Of a DNA stretch of 63,008 bases, positions 45,536-54,839 are shown piece after piece (position 1 is the first letter of the stretch; every line of letters starts with the position of its first letter). The position numbers were made by a program, and so were the translations under genes. The stretch is taken from assembly GCF_004340975.1 (NCBI RefSeq), contig NZ_SLXA01000013.1:1-63008 (forward strand). The letters run 5' to 3'. The stretch is from Frisingicoccus caecimuris. Lineage in GTDB: Bacteria > Bacillota > Clostridia > Lachnospirales > Lachnospiraceae. Below the pieces are notes generated by a model that saw only the letters and a list, made by a program, of their open reading frames with translations, searched no databases and had not been told where the DNA came from.

Positions 45536-46051
45536 ATGGACGTAAAAGTTGGAATTATTATGGGAAGCGATTCAGATTTACTAGTCATGTCGAAAGCGGC
45601 AGAAATATTGGATGAACTGAAGGTAGCTTATGAGCTGACGATCGTATCGGCCCATCGGACACCGGATCGTTTATGTGAATATGCAAAAACAGCGGAAGAA
45701 AGAGGCATTAAAGTAATCATTGCCGGAGCCGGCGGCGCCGCTCATCTCCCGGGAATGACGGCAGCGATGACAGTTCTTCCGGTCATCGGTGTACCGGTAC
45801 AGACAAAAGCTCTCGGCGGTGTGGATTCGCTGTACTCCATTGTTCAGATGCCTCCGGGAATCCCGGTAGCAACCGTGGCCATCAACGGCGCTCAGAACGC
45901 GGGGCTGCTGGCAGCAAAGATTCTGGCGACAACCGATGGCGAACTTTCCAAACGCTTAAAAGATTACGCCGAGGGTCTGAATCAGACCGTTTTAAAAAAA
46001 GCAGAAAAATTAGAAGGCGTTAAATATGAAGAATATTTGAAGCAGATGTAA
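45536..46051 (+). CDS. purE: N5-carboxyaminoimidazole ribonucleotide mutase
   Basis: PurE moves the carboxyl group to give CAIR. The 171-residue class I protein shows [16 protein letters not shown] with the active-site His, and [11 protein letters not shown]. Pairing with PurK confirms the class I route. It is followed 14 bp later by the purF-like gene. Confidence 0.96.
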   Translation: MDVKVGIIMGSDSDLLVMSKAAEILDELKVAYELTIVSAHRTPDRLCEYAKTAEERGIKVIIAGAGGAAHLPGMTAAMTVLPVIGVPVQTKALGGVDSLYSIVQMPPGIPVATVAINGAQNAGLLAAKILATTDGELSKRLKDYAEGLNQTVLKKAEKLEGVKYEEYLKQM

Positions 46052-46065
46052 TAGGAGGGGGTTTT

Positions 46066-47421
46066 ATGAGTCGCAGCGGATTATTTGCCATGTACAACAA
46101 TAACACCGATGCTTTCAGTACCGCAGCGTCGATTTATTATGGACTCTTTTCCATGCAGCATCGAGGAATGGATGCGACGGGTATATGTATCAATCAGAAC
46201 GGTCAGTTTAAATATAAAAAAGAGGATGGTATGGTCATTGATGTTTTCGATGAAAATCTTCTCAGCCGTATGGAGGGCCATGCCGGGATTGGTCATGTGC
46301 TTCATTCAAACCGAAGTGATGTTCGGGAGTATGCACAGCCAATTGTTATCCGTTATACCAGCGGTCAGATGGCCGTAGCCTTAAACGGCGGCCTGGTAAA
46401 TACGGAGGAACTTAGGAAAGAGCTGGAACTTCAGGGGGCTGTTTTTCAGACCTCGGATGATGCGGAAATCATCTCTGTTCTCATTTCCAGAGCACGAAAT
46501 CGTTTTGAAACCATTGAGGAAGCTATTGCGGATATAATGCCGAAGCTTCGCGGGGCTTACGCTCTGCTCGTGATGACACCGAGAAAGATTATCGGAGTGA
46601 GGGATTCACTGGGCATGAAACCTCTGATTCTTGGGAAAAAGAGAAATTCTCTTTACTTTTCCTCGGAAACATGTATTTACAATGAGCTGGATGTGGAAGT
46701 TATCCGGGAAGTGATGCCGGGTGAGATTGTGACGATTAATCAGGATGGTATTAAATCATTCCAGCAGATTCATGAAGAAAAGCGAGCTTTATGTGCCTAT
46801 GAATATATCTATCACTCAAGACCGGATAGTGTATTGAATGGTATTGAGGTTTTTGAGGCCAGAGAGGATATGGGGAGAATTCTTGCGGAAGAGGCTCCGG
46901 CAGATGCGGATGTCATTGTCTGGGTGCCAAATTCCGGACTTGCAGCAGCGTCCGGTTATGCAAAGGCATTAAATCTTCCGCTGGAAGATGCTTTCCTGAA
47001 AAATAAATTTTACTGTAATAAATTTGTTCAGCCGACTGAGGATATGGTCCGTCGGGGAGTGACGATGAAACTGGCAGTTATTAAAAGTCGTGTCTGTGGC
47101 AAGCGGGTCGTTGTAGTGGATGATTCGATGGTTCGTGGAACGACCGGACGGCTTTTGGTCGATCTTCTGCGGGATGCGGGAGCAAAGGAGGTTCATATGC
47201 GAATCGCAGCGCCGGAGGTTAAAAATGAATGCTATTTCGGCGGCAATGATCTGGACCGGACTTCTTTGATCTCAAGTCATAAAACAACAAAAGAGATTCA
47301 GGATATGATCGGAGCAGATTCACTGGCCTTTTTGTCAGTCAAAGGATTGAAAGAAGCCTGCAAAGGCACAGAAAACACATTATGTATGGCATGTTTTACC
47401 GGTGAATATCCGGTGAAGTAA
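46066..47421 (+). CDS. PurF-like amidophosphoribosyltransferase without glutaminase nucleophile
   Basis: PurF normally makes phosphoribosylamine from PRPP and glutamine. This 451-residue protein aligns along its whole length: PRPP loop VVVVDDSMVRGTT, EYIYHSRPDS, and the four cysteines that bind [4Fe-4S] in Bacillus PurF (C243, C389, C440, C443). The glutaminase end is changed. The usual processed N-terminal CGVFG is SGLFA (Ser4), and GHVRYxTxG is GHVLHSNRS, losing the glutamine-binding Arg. The mobile RTFIxPxQ loop is NKFVQPTED. It may use free ammonia, act with another glutaminase, or be regulatory. The gene has a good ribosome site and no frameshift. Confidence 0.8.
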   Translation: MSRSGLFAMYNNNTDAFSTAASIYYGLFSMQHRGMDATGICINQNGQFKYKKEDGMVIDVFDENLLSRMEGHAGIGHVLHSNRSDVREYAQPIVIRYTSGQMAVALNGGLVNTEELRKELELQGAVFQTSDDAEIISVLISRARNRFETIEEAIADIMPKLRGAYALLVMTPRKIIGVRDSLGMKPLILGKKRNSLYFSSETCIYNELDVEVIREVMPGEIVTINQDGIKSFQQIHEEKRALCAYEYIYHSRPDSVLNGIEVFEAREDMGRILAEEAPADADVIVWVPNSGLAAASGYAKALNLPLEDAFLKNKFYCNKFVQPTEDMVRRGVTMKLAVIKSRVCGKRVVVVDDSMVRGTTGRLLVDLLRDAGAKEVHMRIAAPEVKNECYFGGNDLDRTSLISSHKTTKEIQDMIGADSLAFLSVKGLKEACKGTENTLCMACFTGEYPVK

Positions 47422-47436
47422 ATAGGAGGATGAATT

Positions 47437-48462
47437 ATGGACTATAAGAATGCAGGAGTAGATATTGAAGCGGGATATGAATCCGTGAAGTTGATGAAAA
47501 AATTTGTGCAGAAGACAATGCGGCCGGAAGTACTGACAGATATTGGTGGTTTTTCCGGAGCTTTTGGCCTGGAGAAATTTAAAAATATGGAAGAGCCAAC
47601 GCTGGTTTCCGGTACGGACGGTGTCGGAACGAAATTGAAACTGGCTTTTATCATGGGAAAACATGATACGATCGGTATCGACTGTGTGGCTATGTGTGTG
47701 AATGATATTGCCTGTGCCGGTGGTGAGCCGTTGTTTTTCCTGGATTATATTGCCTGCGGTAAAAACTATCCGGAAAAAATCGCAACGATTGTCAGTGGTG
47801 TGGCCGAAGGCTGTGTTCAGTCCGAAGCGGCATTGATTGGCGGCGAAACGGCAGAAATGCCGGGCTTTTATCCGGAAGATGAGTACGATCTGGCCGGATT
47901 TGCTGTAGGTATTGTTGATAAAAAGGATTTGATCACAGGAAAGGAATTAAAGGGCGGCGAGACCCTGATCGGTATCGCATCCTCCGGTGTTCACAGCAAC
48001 GGTTTTTCTCTTGTACGTAAAATTTTTGAAATGACAGAAGAGTCATTAAATACATATTATGACTGCCTTGGAAAAACCCTTGGCGAAGCCCTTCTTGCTC
48101 CGACAAAAATTTATGTCAAAGCATTAAAGAACCTGAAAAAGGGCGGTGTGAAAGTAAAGGCCTGCAGCCATATTACCGGCGGCGGTTTTTATGAAAATAT
48201 TCCAAGAATGCTTCCGGAAGGTGTACGCGCTGTGGTCCATAAAGATTCCTATGAAGTTCCGGCTATTTTTAAGCTGATGGCTGAGAAGGGTGATGTGGAA
48301 GAAAAAGTCATGTATAATACTTACAATATGGGTATCGGTATGGTTATTGCAGTGAATCCGTCAGATAAGGATAGAGCTCTGGCCCTGCTTGAAGAAGCAG
48401 GTGAAACAGCTTATGTGATCGGTGAAACTGTGGAAGGCGAAACAGGTGTGACATTATGCTGA
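47437..48462 (+). CDS. purM: Phosphoribosylformylglycinamidine cyclo-ligase
   Basis: PurM closes the imidazole ring to give AIR. The 341-residue protein has the glycine-rich start [24 protein letters not shown] near residue 67, [11 protein letters not shown] near residue 134, and [13 protein letters not shown] near residue 246. GGAGG precedes the start. It overlaps purN by 7 bp. Confidence 0.96.
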   Translation: MDYKNAGVDIEAGYESVKLMKKFVQKTMRPEVLTDIGGFSGAFGLEKFKNMEEPTLVSGTDGVGTKLKLAFIMGKHDTIGIDCVAMCVNDIACAGGEPLFFLDYIACGKNYPEKIATIVSGVAEGCVQSEAALIGGETAEMPGFYPEDEYDLAGFAVGIVDKKDLITGKELKGGETLIGIASSGVHSNGFSLVRKIFEMTEESLNTYYDCLGKTLGEALLAPTKIYVKALKNLKKGGVKVKACSHITGGGFYENIPRMLPEGVRAVVHKDSYEVPAIFKLMAEKGDVEEKVMYNTYNMGIGMVIAVNPSDKDRALALLEEAGETAYVIGETVEGETGVTLC

Positions 48463-49091
48463 GAGTTGCGGTGCTTGTATCCGGAGGAGGAACAAATCTT
48501 CAGGCGATCATTGACCGTATCGAGGACGGAACGATAAAAAATACGGAAATCGTTATGGTCATTTCCAATAATAAAAATGCAAAAGCTCTTCAGAGAGCTG
48601 AGAAACATCATATTCCTTCCATGTGCATATCACCGAAGGATTTTGAAAGCAGAGCAGTATTTAATCAGACCCTTTTAAAAACTCTGATGGATTTAAATGT
48701 AGATTTGATTGTTCTGGCTGGATTTATGGTGGTCATTCCACCGGAGATGATACAGAATTTCAGAAATCGGATCATCAATGTTCATCCATCCCTGATACCT
48801 TCCTTTTGTGGTACGGGCTATTATGGGCTGCGTGTTCATGAAGCGGCGCTGGCCAGAGGTGTTAAGGTCAGCGGGGCCACAGTGCATTTTGTTGACGAGG
48901 GAACGGATACGGGACCGATCATTCTGCAGAAAGCTGTGGAAATAAAAACCGGAGACACACCGGAAATTTTACAGCGCCGGATTATGGAACAGGCGGAATG
49001 GCAGATTATGCCGAAAGCAATTGATTTAATTGCAGCGGGTAAAGTGAAGGTCGAGGATGGCCGTGTCATCATAGAGGAGGAAACAGCATGA
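48456..49091 (+). CDS. purN: Phosphoribosylglycinamide formyltransferase
   Basis: PurN transfers a formyl group from 10-formyl-THF to GAR. The 211-residue protein has [12 protein letters not shown] at the N-terminus, the catalytic segment [11 protein letters not shown] with Asn and His, and the Asp in [12 protein letters not shown]. The usual FxGxxG folate loop appears as FCGTGYYG. It links the folate cluster of this window to purine synthesis. The stop overlaps purD by 4 bp. Confidence 0.95.
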   Translation: MLRVAVLVSGGGTNLQAIIDRIEDGTIKNTEIVMVISNNKNAKALQRAEKHHIPSMCISPKDFESRAVFNQTLLKTLMDLNVDLIVLAGFMVVIPPEMIQNFRNRIINVHPSLIPSFCGTGYYGLRVHEAALARGVKVSGATVHFVDEGTDTGPIILQKAVEIKTGDTPEILQRRIMEQAEWQIMPKAIDLIAAGKVKVEDGRVIIEEETA

Positions 49092-50359
49092 AAGTTCTGA
49101 TTGTAGGAAGCGGCGGAAGAGAACATGCCATTGCATGGAAAGTGGCTCAGAGTGAGCGTGTAGATAAGATTTATTGTGCGCCGGGCAATGCGGGTATTGA
49201 AGAATATGCGGAATGTGTCAATATCGGTGCCATGGAATTTGATAAATTGACAGAGTTTGCCGTGGCGGAAGGCATTGACCTGACGGTTGTCGGTATGGAT
49301 GATCCTTTGGTCGGCGGTATCGTCAATGCTTTTGAAGAGAAAGGGCTGCGGGTATTCGGACCAAGACAGCTTGCGGCAATGATCGAAGGCTCCAAAGCAT
49401 TTTCAAAGGATTTAATGAAAAAATATCATATCCCCACAGCGGCTTATGAGAATTTTGATGATCCGCAGAAAGCGCTGGAATATCTGGAAACCGCAAAAAT
49501 GCCGATTGTTCTGAAAGCAGATGGTCTGGCCCTGGGTAAAGGTGTTTTGATCTGTAATACATTAGAAGAAGCTAAAGATGGTGTAAAGACCATTATGGAA
49601 GATAAACAGTTTGGTTCAGCCGGAAATCGTATGGTTATCGAAGAGTTTATGACCGGCCGGGAAGTTTCTGTACTTTGCTTCTGCGATGGAACGCATGTGG
49701 TTCCGATGACTTCTGCTCAGGACCATAAACGGGCAGAAGACGGTGATCAGGGATTGAACACCGGCGGTATGGGAACTTTCTCTCCAAGTCCATTCTACAC
49801 ACCGGAAATAGCAGCTTTTTGTGAAGAAAATATTTATAAGCCAACGATGGCAGCCATGAAAGCTGAAGGCCGGGATTTTGTCGGAATTCTTTTCGTCGGA
49901 CTGATGCTGACAGAGGATGGTCCTAAAGTACTTGAATACAATGCTCGTTTTGGCGATCCGGAAGCTCAGGTTGTACTTCCTCGGATGAAGACGGATATTA
50001 TCGATGTTTTTGAGGCTTGTATTGACGGCAGGCTGGATGAGATACAGCTGGAATTTGAAGATAATGCGGCGGTCTGTGTCGTGCTGGCTTCTGCTGGATA
50101 TCCGGTCAAATATGATAAAGGCTTTGTCATCGATGGGTTGGATACATTTAAGGAACATGATGGCTACTACTGCTTTCATGCAGGAACAAAACGCACAGAG
50201 GCAGGCATCGTTACAAACGGCGGCCGTGTTCTCGGCGTGACGGCAAAGGGCAGTGACTTGAAAGAAGCCCGGGCAAATGCTTATAAAGCGACCGAATGGG
50301 TACGTTTTGACAATAAATACATGCGCCATGATATTGGAAAGGCTATTGATGAAGCATAA
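49088..50359 (+). CDS. purD: Phosphoribosylamine-glycine ligase
   Basis: PurD joins glycine to phosphoribosylamine using ATP. The 423-residue ATP-grasp protein has VLIVGSGGREHAIAWK, KADGLALGKGV near residue 143, DHKRAEDGDQGLNTGGMG, and the metal-binding EYNARFGDPEAQ. It consumes the labile product that the upstream PurF-like enzyme would supply, so direct transfer between the two is plausible. Last gene of the operon. Confidence 0.96.
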   Translation: MKVLIVGSGGREHAIAWKVAQSERVDKIYCAPGNAGIEEYAECVNIGAMEFDKLTEFAVAEGIDLTVVGMDDPLVGGIVNAFEEKGLRVFGPRQLAAMIEGSKAFSKDLMKKYHIPTAAYENFDDPQKALEYLETAKMPIVLKADGLALGKGVLICNTLEEAKDGVKTIMEDKQFGSAGNRMVIEEFMTGREVSVLCFCDGTHVVPMTSAQDHKRAEDGDQGLNTGGMGTFSPSPFYTPEIAAFCEENIYKPTMAAMKAEGRDFVGILFVGLMLTEDGPKVLEYNARFGDPEAQVVLPRMKTDIIDVFEACIDGRLDEIQLEFEDNAAVCVVLASAGYPVKYDKGFVIDGLDTFKEHDGYYCFHAGTKRTEAGIVTNGGRVLGVTAKGSDLKEARANAYKATEWVRFDNKYMRHDIGKAIDEA

Positions 50360-50389
50360 AACTTCATGTATAATGAACAGAAGAAAAAG

Positions 50390-50419
50390 AGTCGGTAATG
50401 AACTTATCGACTTTTTTTT
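50390..50419 (+). terminator. Terminator of the purine operon
   Basis: AGTCGGTAA pairs with TTATCGACT (one G-T pair) around TGAAC, followed by eight T residues. Confidence 0.85.
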
Positions 50420-50459
50420 AAATTAAAATCCGGATCTGTACGGAAGAGGAGGAGGGCTT

Positions 50460-51242
50460 ATGAAAGCGCTTTTTGATAAAATTAAATTATTTGTACTGGA
50501 TATGGACGGTACATTCTATCTTGGGGAAAATCTGATTGACGGCGCCCTGGAATTTATAGAGCGAGTCCGTGAAACCGGAAGAAAATTTGTATTCTTTACA
50601 AATAATTCGTCAAAAAACGGAGCAATGTATGTGGAAAAATTAAACCGTATGGGCTGTCGGGTAACCTGTGAGGACATTATGACGTCGGGGGATGTCACGG
50701 TCGAGTATCTGAAAACAAATTATCCGGGAAAAAAAGTTTATCTGGCCGGCACGCCGGCCCTGGAAGAAGTGTTTCGGGAAGCAGGAATTTGTTTGACGAA
50801 AGATATGCCGGATGTGGTAGTCGTTGGATTTGATATGACTCTGACCTATGAAAAACTGGAAAGAGTATGCACTTATATCCGTCAGGGAGCTGTTTTCCTT
50901 GCTACTCACAAAGATATTAACTGTCCGACTGAAAATGGTTTTATACCGGACTGTGGAGCTATGTGTGCGGCTATTACACTTTCTACAGGAGTGGAGCCAA
51001 GATATTTGGGAAAACCCTGCGGCGAAACGGTGGATATGGTTTTAGCCAGGACCGGACATAAAAAAGAGGAAATTGCATTTGTCGGCGACAGACTGTATAC
51101 GGATGTGGCCACAGGGGTCAATAATGGAGCGGCAGGACTTCTGGTCCTCAGTGGAGAGACAAAAGCCGAGGATATCGAAAAATCAGATGTGAAACCGGAT
51201 GGTGTTTTTGATTCACTGAAGTCAATGATTGATTATCTATAA
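50460..51242 (+). CDS. HAD-IIA family (NagD-like) phosphatase
   Basis: The 260-residue protein has the HAD motifs in order: VLDMDGTFYLG with the nucleophile Asp near residue 14, FFTNNSSK near residue 45, Lys in GKPCGETVDM near residue 188, and FVGDRLYTDVATGVNNG near residue 206. The large C2-type cap identifies the NagD/AraL/p-nitrophenylphosphatase group. Substrates are sugar or nucleoside phosphates. GAGGAGG gives a strong start. The promoter is probably just downstream of the purine terminator. Confidence 0.88.
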   Translation: MKALFDKIKLFVLDMDGTFYLGENLIDGALEFIERVRETGRKFVFFTNNSSKNGAMYVEKLNRMGCRVTCEDIMTSGDVTVEYLKTNYPGKKVYLAGTPALEEVFREAGICLTKDMPDVVVVGFDMTLTYEKLERVCTYIRQGAVFLATHKDINCPTENGFIPDCGAMCAAITLSTGVEPRYLGKPCGETVDMVLARTGHKKEEIAFVGDRLYTDVATGVNNGAAGLLVLSGETKAEDIEKSDVKPDGVFDSLKSMIDYL

Positions 51243-51245
51243 GCA

Positions 51246-51287
51246 TTGACATCACAAACAACTTGTTATATTATATATATAACAAGT
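51246..51287 (+). promoter_or_regulatory. gntR-clpC promoter with perfect 10-bp inverted repeat
   Basis: TTGACA (51246-51251) and TATTAT (51269-51274) are spaced by 17 bp. The -10 lies between and within the arms of a perfect palindrome: ACTTGTTATA (51261-51270) and TATAACAAGT (51278-51287) with a 7-bp A/T centre. A YtrA-type GntR protein is encoded 35 bp downstream and is the likely autorepressor. Confidence 0.75.
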
Positions 51288-51321
51288 GTAACGATTCAAA
51301 AGATAGAATTCGGGTGATAGT

Positions 51322-51720
51322 ATGATAATTAAAATTGATTTTAACAGTGATGAAGCGATATATATTCAGCTTCGCAATCAGATTGTCATGGGAATTGCTA
51401 CGTCTCAGTTGACTGTGGGAGATTCCCTGCCTTCCGTACGCCAGCTGGCAGACCATATAGGAATTAATATGCATACGGTGAACAAAGCTTATTCAGTTTT
51501 AAGGCAGGAAGGATATATTAAGCTGGATCGCCGGAAAGGCGCAGTCATTGCAATCGACTACGATCAGGTGTTGGCATCTCAGCAGATCATGAATATGCTT
51601 CAGCCGGTTCTGGCTGAGGCCATGTGTAAAAACGTCGGCAGAGAAGAAGTACATGAGATGGTGGATGCAATTTATGATGCTTTTATGCATCCGGACAAAG
51701 ACGACTATGATGAGATATAA
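51322..51720 (+). CDS. GntR family regulator, YtrA subfamily
   Basis: The 132-residue protein has an N-terminal winged helix (about residues 10-75; SLPSVRQLADHIGINMHTVNKAYSVL, with the wing GYIKLDRRKGAVI) and a short helical tail for dimerisation, without a large ligand domain. That is the YtrA pattern. Such regulators usually control ABC transporter genes, but here the next gene is clpC, 55 bp on. A perfect palindrome in its promoter suggests autoregulation. A hairpin between the two genes may adjust clpC expression. Confidence 0.85.
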   Translation: MIIKIDFNSDEAIYIQLRNQIVMGIATSQLTVGDSLPSVRQLADHIGINMHTVNKAYSVLRQEGYIKLDRRKGAVIAIDYDQVLASQQIMNMLQPVLAEAMCKNVGREEVHEMVDAIYDAFMHPDKDDYDEI

Positions 51721-51725
51721 TACGG

Positions 51726-51745
51726 AACTTTCCTCAGGGAAAGTT
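51726..51745 (+). other. Hairpin between gntR and clpC
   Basis: AACTTTCC (51726-51733) pairs with GGAAAGTT (51738-51745) around TCAG. No T run follows, so it is not a standard terminator; it could protect or pause the transcript, or serve as a protein site. Confidence 0.5.
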
Positions 51746-51775
51746 TCACAGAGATAGACAAACAGGAGGTTGATT

Positions 51776-54229
51776 ATGCAGTATCGTTTGACAAGACAGG
51801 CGGAAAGGGCAGTAGAGTATGCCAGAGATATAGCGGAAGAGCTTCATCACACCTATGTCGGAACCGAACATCTGATGTTAGGACTGATTCGTGCGGTGGA
51901 TGGTCTTGCGTCGAAGGTTCTGTTGCAGAACGATGTTACGGAAGAACAGATGTTGCGTTTGATTCAGCAGCTGATCAATGATGGCAATATGATGTCCGGA
52001 GAAGTGGCGGATTATACGCCGAGAGCCCGTCGGGTACTGGAGTGCAGCAGCCGGGAGGCAGCACGGCTCAATCAGACACAGATAGGGACAGAACATCTGT
52101 TGATTGCTTTATTAAAAGAGAAGGACTGTATTGCGCTGCGCCTTTTAAATACACTTGGAGTGAGTATTCAGAAGATTTATTCCGAATTGCTGGCGGCTAT
52201 GGGCATGAATACGGCGATGGCAAAGGAATATATGGCTGGAAAGAACAATGGTTCTAAGGAGAAAAACTCGGCGTTGGAGAGCTATAGTATGGATTTGACC
52301 CGCATGGCAAAAGAAGGAAAACTGGATCCAGTGATCGGAAGAGATGCAGAGATCCGGCGGGTGGTCCAGATTCTGAGTCGGCGAACGAAAAATAATCCGT
52401 GTCTGATCGGAGAACCGGGTGTCGGAAAAACAGCAGTGGTCGAGGGATTGGCTGCAAGGATTGCAGAGGGAAGTGTGCCGGATACGATAAAAGATAAACG
52501 TCTGATGACACTGGACCTGTCTGCTATGGTGGCCGGTTCTAAATACAGGGGAGAATTTGAGGAGCGAATCAAGCATCTGATTGCCGAAGTTAAGAATGAT
52601 GGTCAGGTGTTGCTTTTTATCGATGAAATTCATACGATCATTGGTGCCGGCGGTGCAGAGGGCGCGTTGGATGCTTCAAATATATTAAAACCATCCCTGG
52701 CCAGAGGTGAGATTCAGGTTATTGGTGCCACAACCATTGAAGAATATCGTAAGTATATCGAAAAGGATGCGGCATTAGAACGTCGTTTCCAGCCAGTAAT
52801 GACCAATGAGCCGAGTGAGGAAGAAAGTGTAGCTATTTTACGGGGACTCCGTCCGGCCTATGAGGCGCATCATCAGGTTTCAATTTCGGATGAAGCTGTC
52901 GAGGCGGCGGTGAAAATGTCTGTGCGTTATATTAATGATCGTTTTTTGCCGGATAAAGCCATCGATTTGATCGATGAAGCTTCTGCAAAGGTGAAGTTAT
53001 CATCAATGAGCCTGAGCGGTGAGCTTCAAAACCTGACGAAACAGATGGAAACTCTGGACGAAGCGAAGGAGGCGGCGATTATTTCCGGTGACCTGAATCG
53101 AGCTTCGGAGATTGGAAAGGAACAGAGACTTCTTTCAGCGGAAATCGCATCCATGCAGCGAAGTGTGGAACGGCGCAATAAGAAAAAGATTGTTGTACAG
53201 GAAAGGGATATTGCCGATGTGGTATCCAGTTGGACGAAGATTCCGGTAAAGCGGCTGGAAGAAAAGGAATCGGAACGGTTGATGCGAATGGAGGCTACGC
53301 TCCATCGACGGGTCGTCGGACAGGATGAAGCAGTGACGGCCGTGTCGAGAGCCATTCGGCGAGGACGTGTGGGTTTAAAAGATCCGAAACGTCCGATAGG
53401 TTCTTTTCTGTTCCTGGGACCGACAGGGGTCGGCAAAACAGAGTTATCCAAGGCGTTGGCCGAGGCAATGTTTGGCTCTGAGAATAATATTATCCGGATG
53501 GATATGTCCGAATATATGGAGAAGCATAGCGTATCTAAGCTGATCGGTTCTCCTCCGGGATATGTGGGCTATGATGAAGGCGGCCAGCTCAGCGAGAAGG
53601 TGCGCCGAAATCCATATTCGATTTTGCTTTTTGATGAGATTGAAAAGGCGCATCCGGATGTGTTCAATATTCTGCTTCAGGTGCTTGATGACGGGCATAT
53701 TACCGATTCTCAGGGACGGCGGGTGGATTTTAAAAACACGGTGATTATTATGACTTCAAACGCAGGAGCATCCAGTATCATTGCACCGAAAAAATTAGGA
53801 TTTTTATCGGGAGATGATGAAAAAGCCGATTATAACCGGATGAAGTCGGCTGTTATGGAAGAAGTAAAGCATATATTTAAACCGGAATTTTTAAACCGAA
53901 TTGATGATATTATCGTTTTCCACTCTTTGACTCAGGATCATATCCGAAAGATCGTGAGCATTATGATGAATGAAATTTCTGAGAGAGCGTTGGAACAGAT
54001 GGGAATCGGGCTTCATGCATCCGAAGGTGTTCTCCGTATGCTGTCTGAAGCCGGATTTGACCCGGTGTATGGGGCCAGACCGCTGAGACGGGCAATTCAG
54101 AATAAGGTGGAAGACCTTTTGGCAGAGGAGATTCTCAGAGGCAAGATACAGCGGGGAGATGAGGTGCGTCTGACCTTGAATGGAAAAGAAATTAAAATTT
54201 CTATAAACTCGCCGAATGCTCTGGCGTAA
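51776..54229 (+). CDS. clpC: ATP-dependent Clp protease ATP-binding subunit ClpC
   Basis: ClpC unfolds proteins for ClpP and helps control stress and competence factors. The 817-residue protein has a double Clp-N domain (about 1-145), the first AAA module with GEPGVGKTAVVEG near residue 216, a short ClpC-type middle domain (about 410-470, UVR-like), and the second AAA module with GPTGVGKTELS near residue 550 and the C-terminal helical domain. Length and domain order are standard. The usual ctsR-mcsA-mcsB genes are absent; a GntR regulator precedes it instead. AGGAGG supports the ATG at 51776. Confidence 0.93.
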   Translation: MQYRLTRQAERAVEYARDIAEELHHTYVGTEHLMLGLIRAVDGLASKVLLQNDVTEEQMLRLIQQLINDGNMMSGEVADYTPRARRVLECSSREAARLNQTQIGTEHLLIALLKEKDCIALRLLNTLGVSIQKIYSELLAAMGMNTAMAKEYMAGKNNGSKEKNSALESYSMDLTRMAKEGKLDPVIGRDAEIRRVVQILSRRTKNNPCLIGEPGVGKTAVVEGLAARIAEGSVPDTIKDKRLMTLDLSAMVAGSKYRGEFEERIKHLIAEVKNDGQVLLFIDEIHTIIGAGGAEGALDASNILKPSLARGEIQVIGATTIEEYRKYIEKDAALERRFQPVMTNEPSEEESVAILRGLRPAYEAHHQVSISDEAVEAAVKMSVRYINDRFLPDKAIDLIDEASAKVKLSSMSLSGELQNLTKQMETLDEAKEAAIISGDLNRASEIGKEQRLLSAEIASMQRSVERRNKKKIVVQERDIADVVSSWTKIPVKRLEEKESERLMRMEATLHRRVVGQDEAVTAVSRAIRRGRVGLKDPKRPIGSFLFLGPTGVGKTELSKALAEAMFGSENNIIRMDMSEYMEKHSVSKLIGSPPGYVGYDEGGQLSEKVRRNPYSILLFDEIEKAHPDVFNILLQVLDDGHITDSQGRRVDFKNTVIIMTSNAGASSIIAPKKLGFLSGDDEKADYNRMKSAVMEEVKHIFKPEFLNRIDDIIVFHSLTQDHIRKIVSIMMNEISERALEQMGIGLHASEGVLRMLSEAGFDPVYGARPLRRAIQNKVEDLLAEEILRGKIQRGDEVRLTLNGKEIKISINSPNALA

Positions 54230-54342
54230 ATAAAAAAAATAAGATATAATGAGCATAGTTGATAAGATTTTTCGGTCTTGTCAAGGATGTAAAGACATAC
54301 TGTTAGATAAAGCAGTGTTCTAATTTAGGAGGATAAAATACC

Positions 54343-54753
54343 ATGGCAGTAATTAGTGAATTGATTCGTTCAGAATCTGATGGAACATTAAGTTTTGGTG
54401 ATTATACTTTAGAACAAAAATCCAAGTTGTCTGGATTTGAGTTTCAGGGAGATAGCTATAAAGTAAAAACCTTTAAGGAGATTACGAAACTTGAGAAGAA
54501 TGAATCTTTTATCTATGAATCTGTACCAGGAACTACCGTACATCATATGAAAGTGACAGATCAGATGATTGAATTTCAGGTTGAGGGTGAGGAACAGGCG
54601 CAGGTTACTCTGGAACTGGAAGCAGAGAGCGAATATGAAGTGATGATTGACGGTTTTCATATGGGTACAATGAAAACAAATCTTGGCGGCAAGCTGGTCA
54701 TCAGTGTGGAGTTTACTGGTAAACCTGAAAGTGTTGTTGTAAAGAAAATGTAA
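54343..54753 (+). CDS. Conserved Lachnospiraceae protein, function unknown (sometimes labelled endosialidase)
   Basis: The 136-residue protein is acidic, rich in beta strands and without a signal peptide or transmembrane helix. It resembles a small protein family widespread in Lachnospiraceae that I recall being labelled endosialidase in databases. At this size, with no sialidase Asp-box or catalytic domain visible, that label is doubtful. A good TTAGGAGG site precedes the start, and it has its own terminator, so it is a genuine and perhaps highly expressed gene. Confidence 0.7.
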   Translation: MAVISELIRSESDGTLSFGDYTLEQKSKLSGFEFQGDSYKVKTFKEITKLEKNESFIYESVPGTTVHHMKVTDQMIEFQVEGEEQAQVTLELEAESEYEVMIDGFHMGTMKTNLGGKLVISVEFTGKPESVVVKKM

Positions 54754-54766
54754 CCGAAGATGTAAT

Positions 54767-54800
54767 TGGGCTGTTGCGATGGTGACAGCCCATTTTTTTT
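54767..54800 (+). terminator. Terminator after the 136-residue protein gene
   Basis: TGGGCTGT (54767-54774) pairs with ACAGCCCA (54785-54792), followed by eight T residues. Confidence 0.9.
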
Positions 54801-54839
54801 AGTATTGATTTAAATGTGCAGTAAGAAAGGAAAGGCATT

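Noticed and set aside
49616-50329. Minus-strand open frame of 237 codons inside purD
   Set aside because: Antisense shadow of a conserved gene; rich in Cys, His and Phe as expected from reversed codons, with no family signature.
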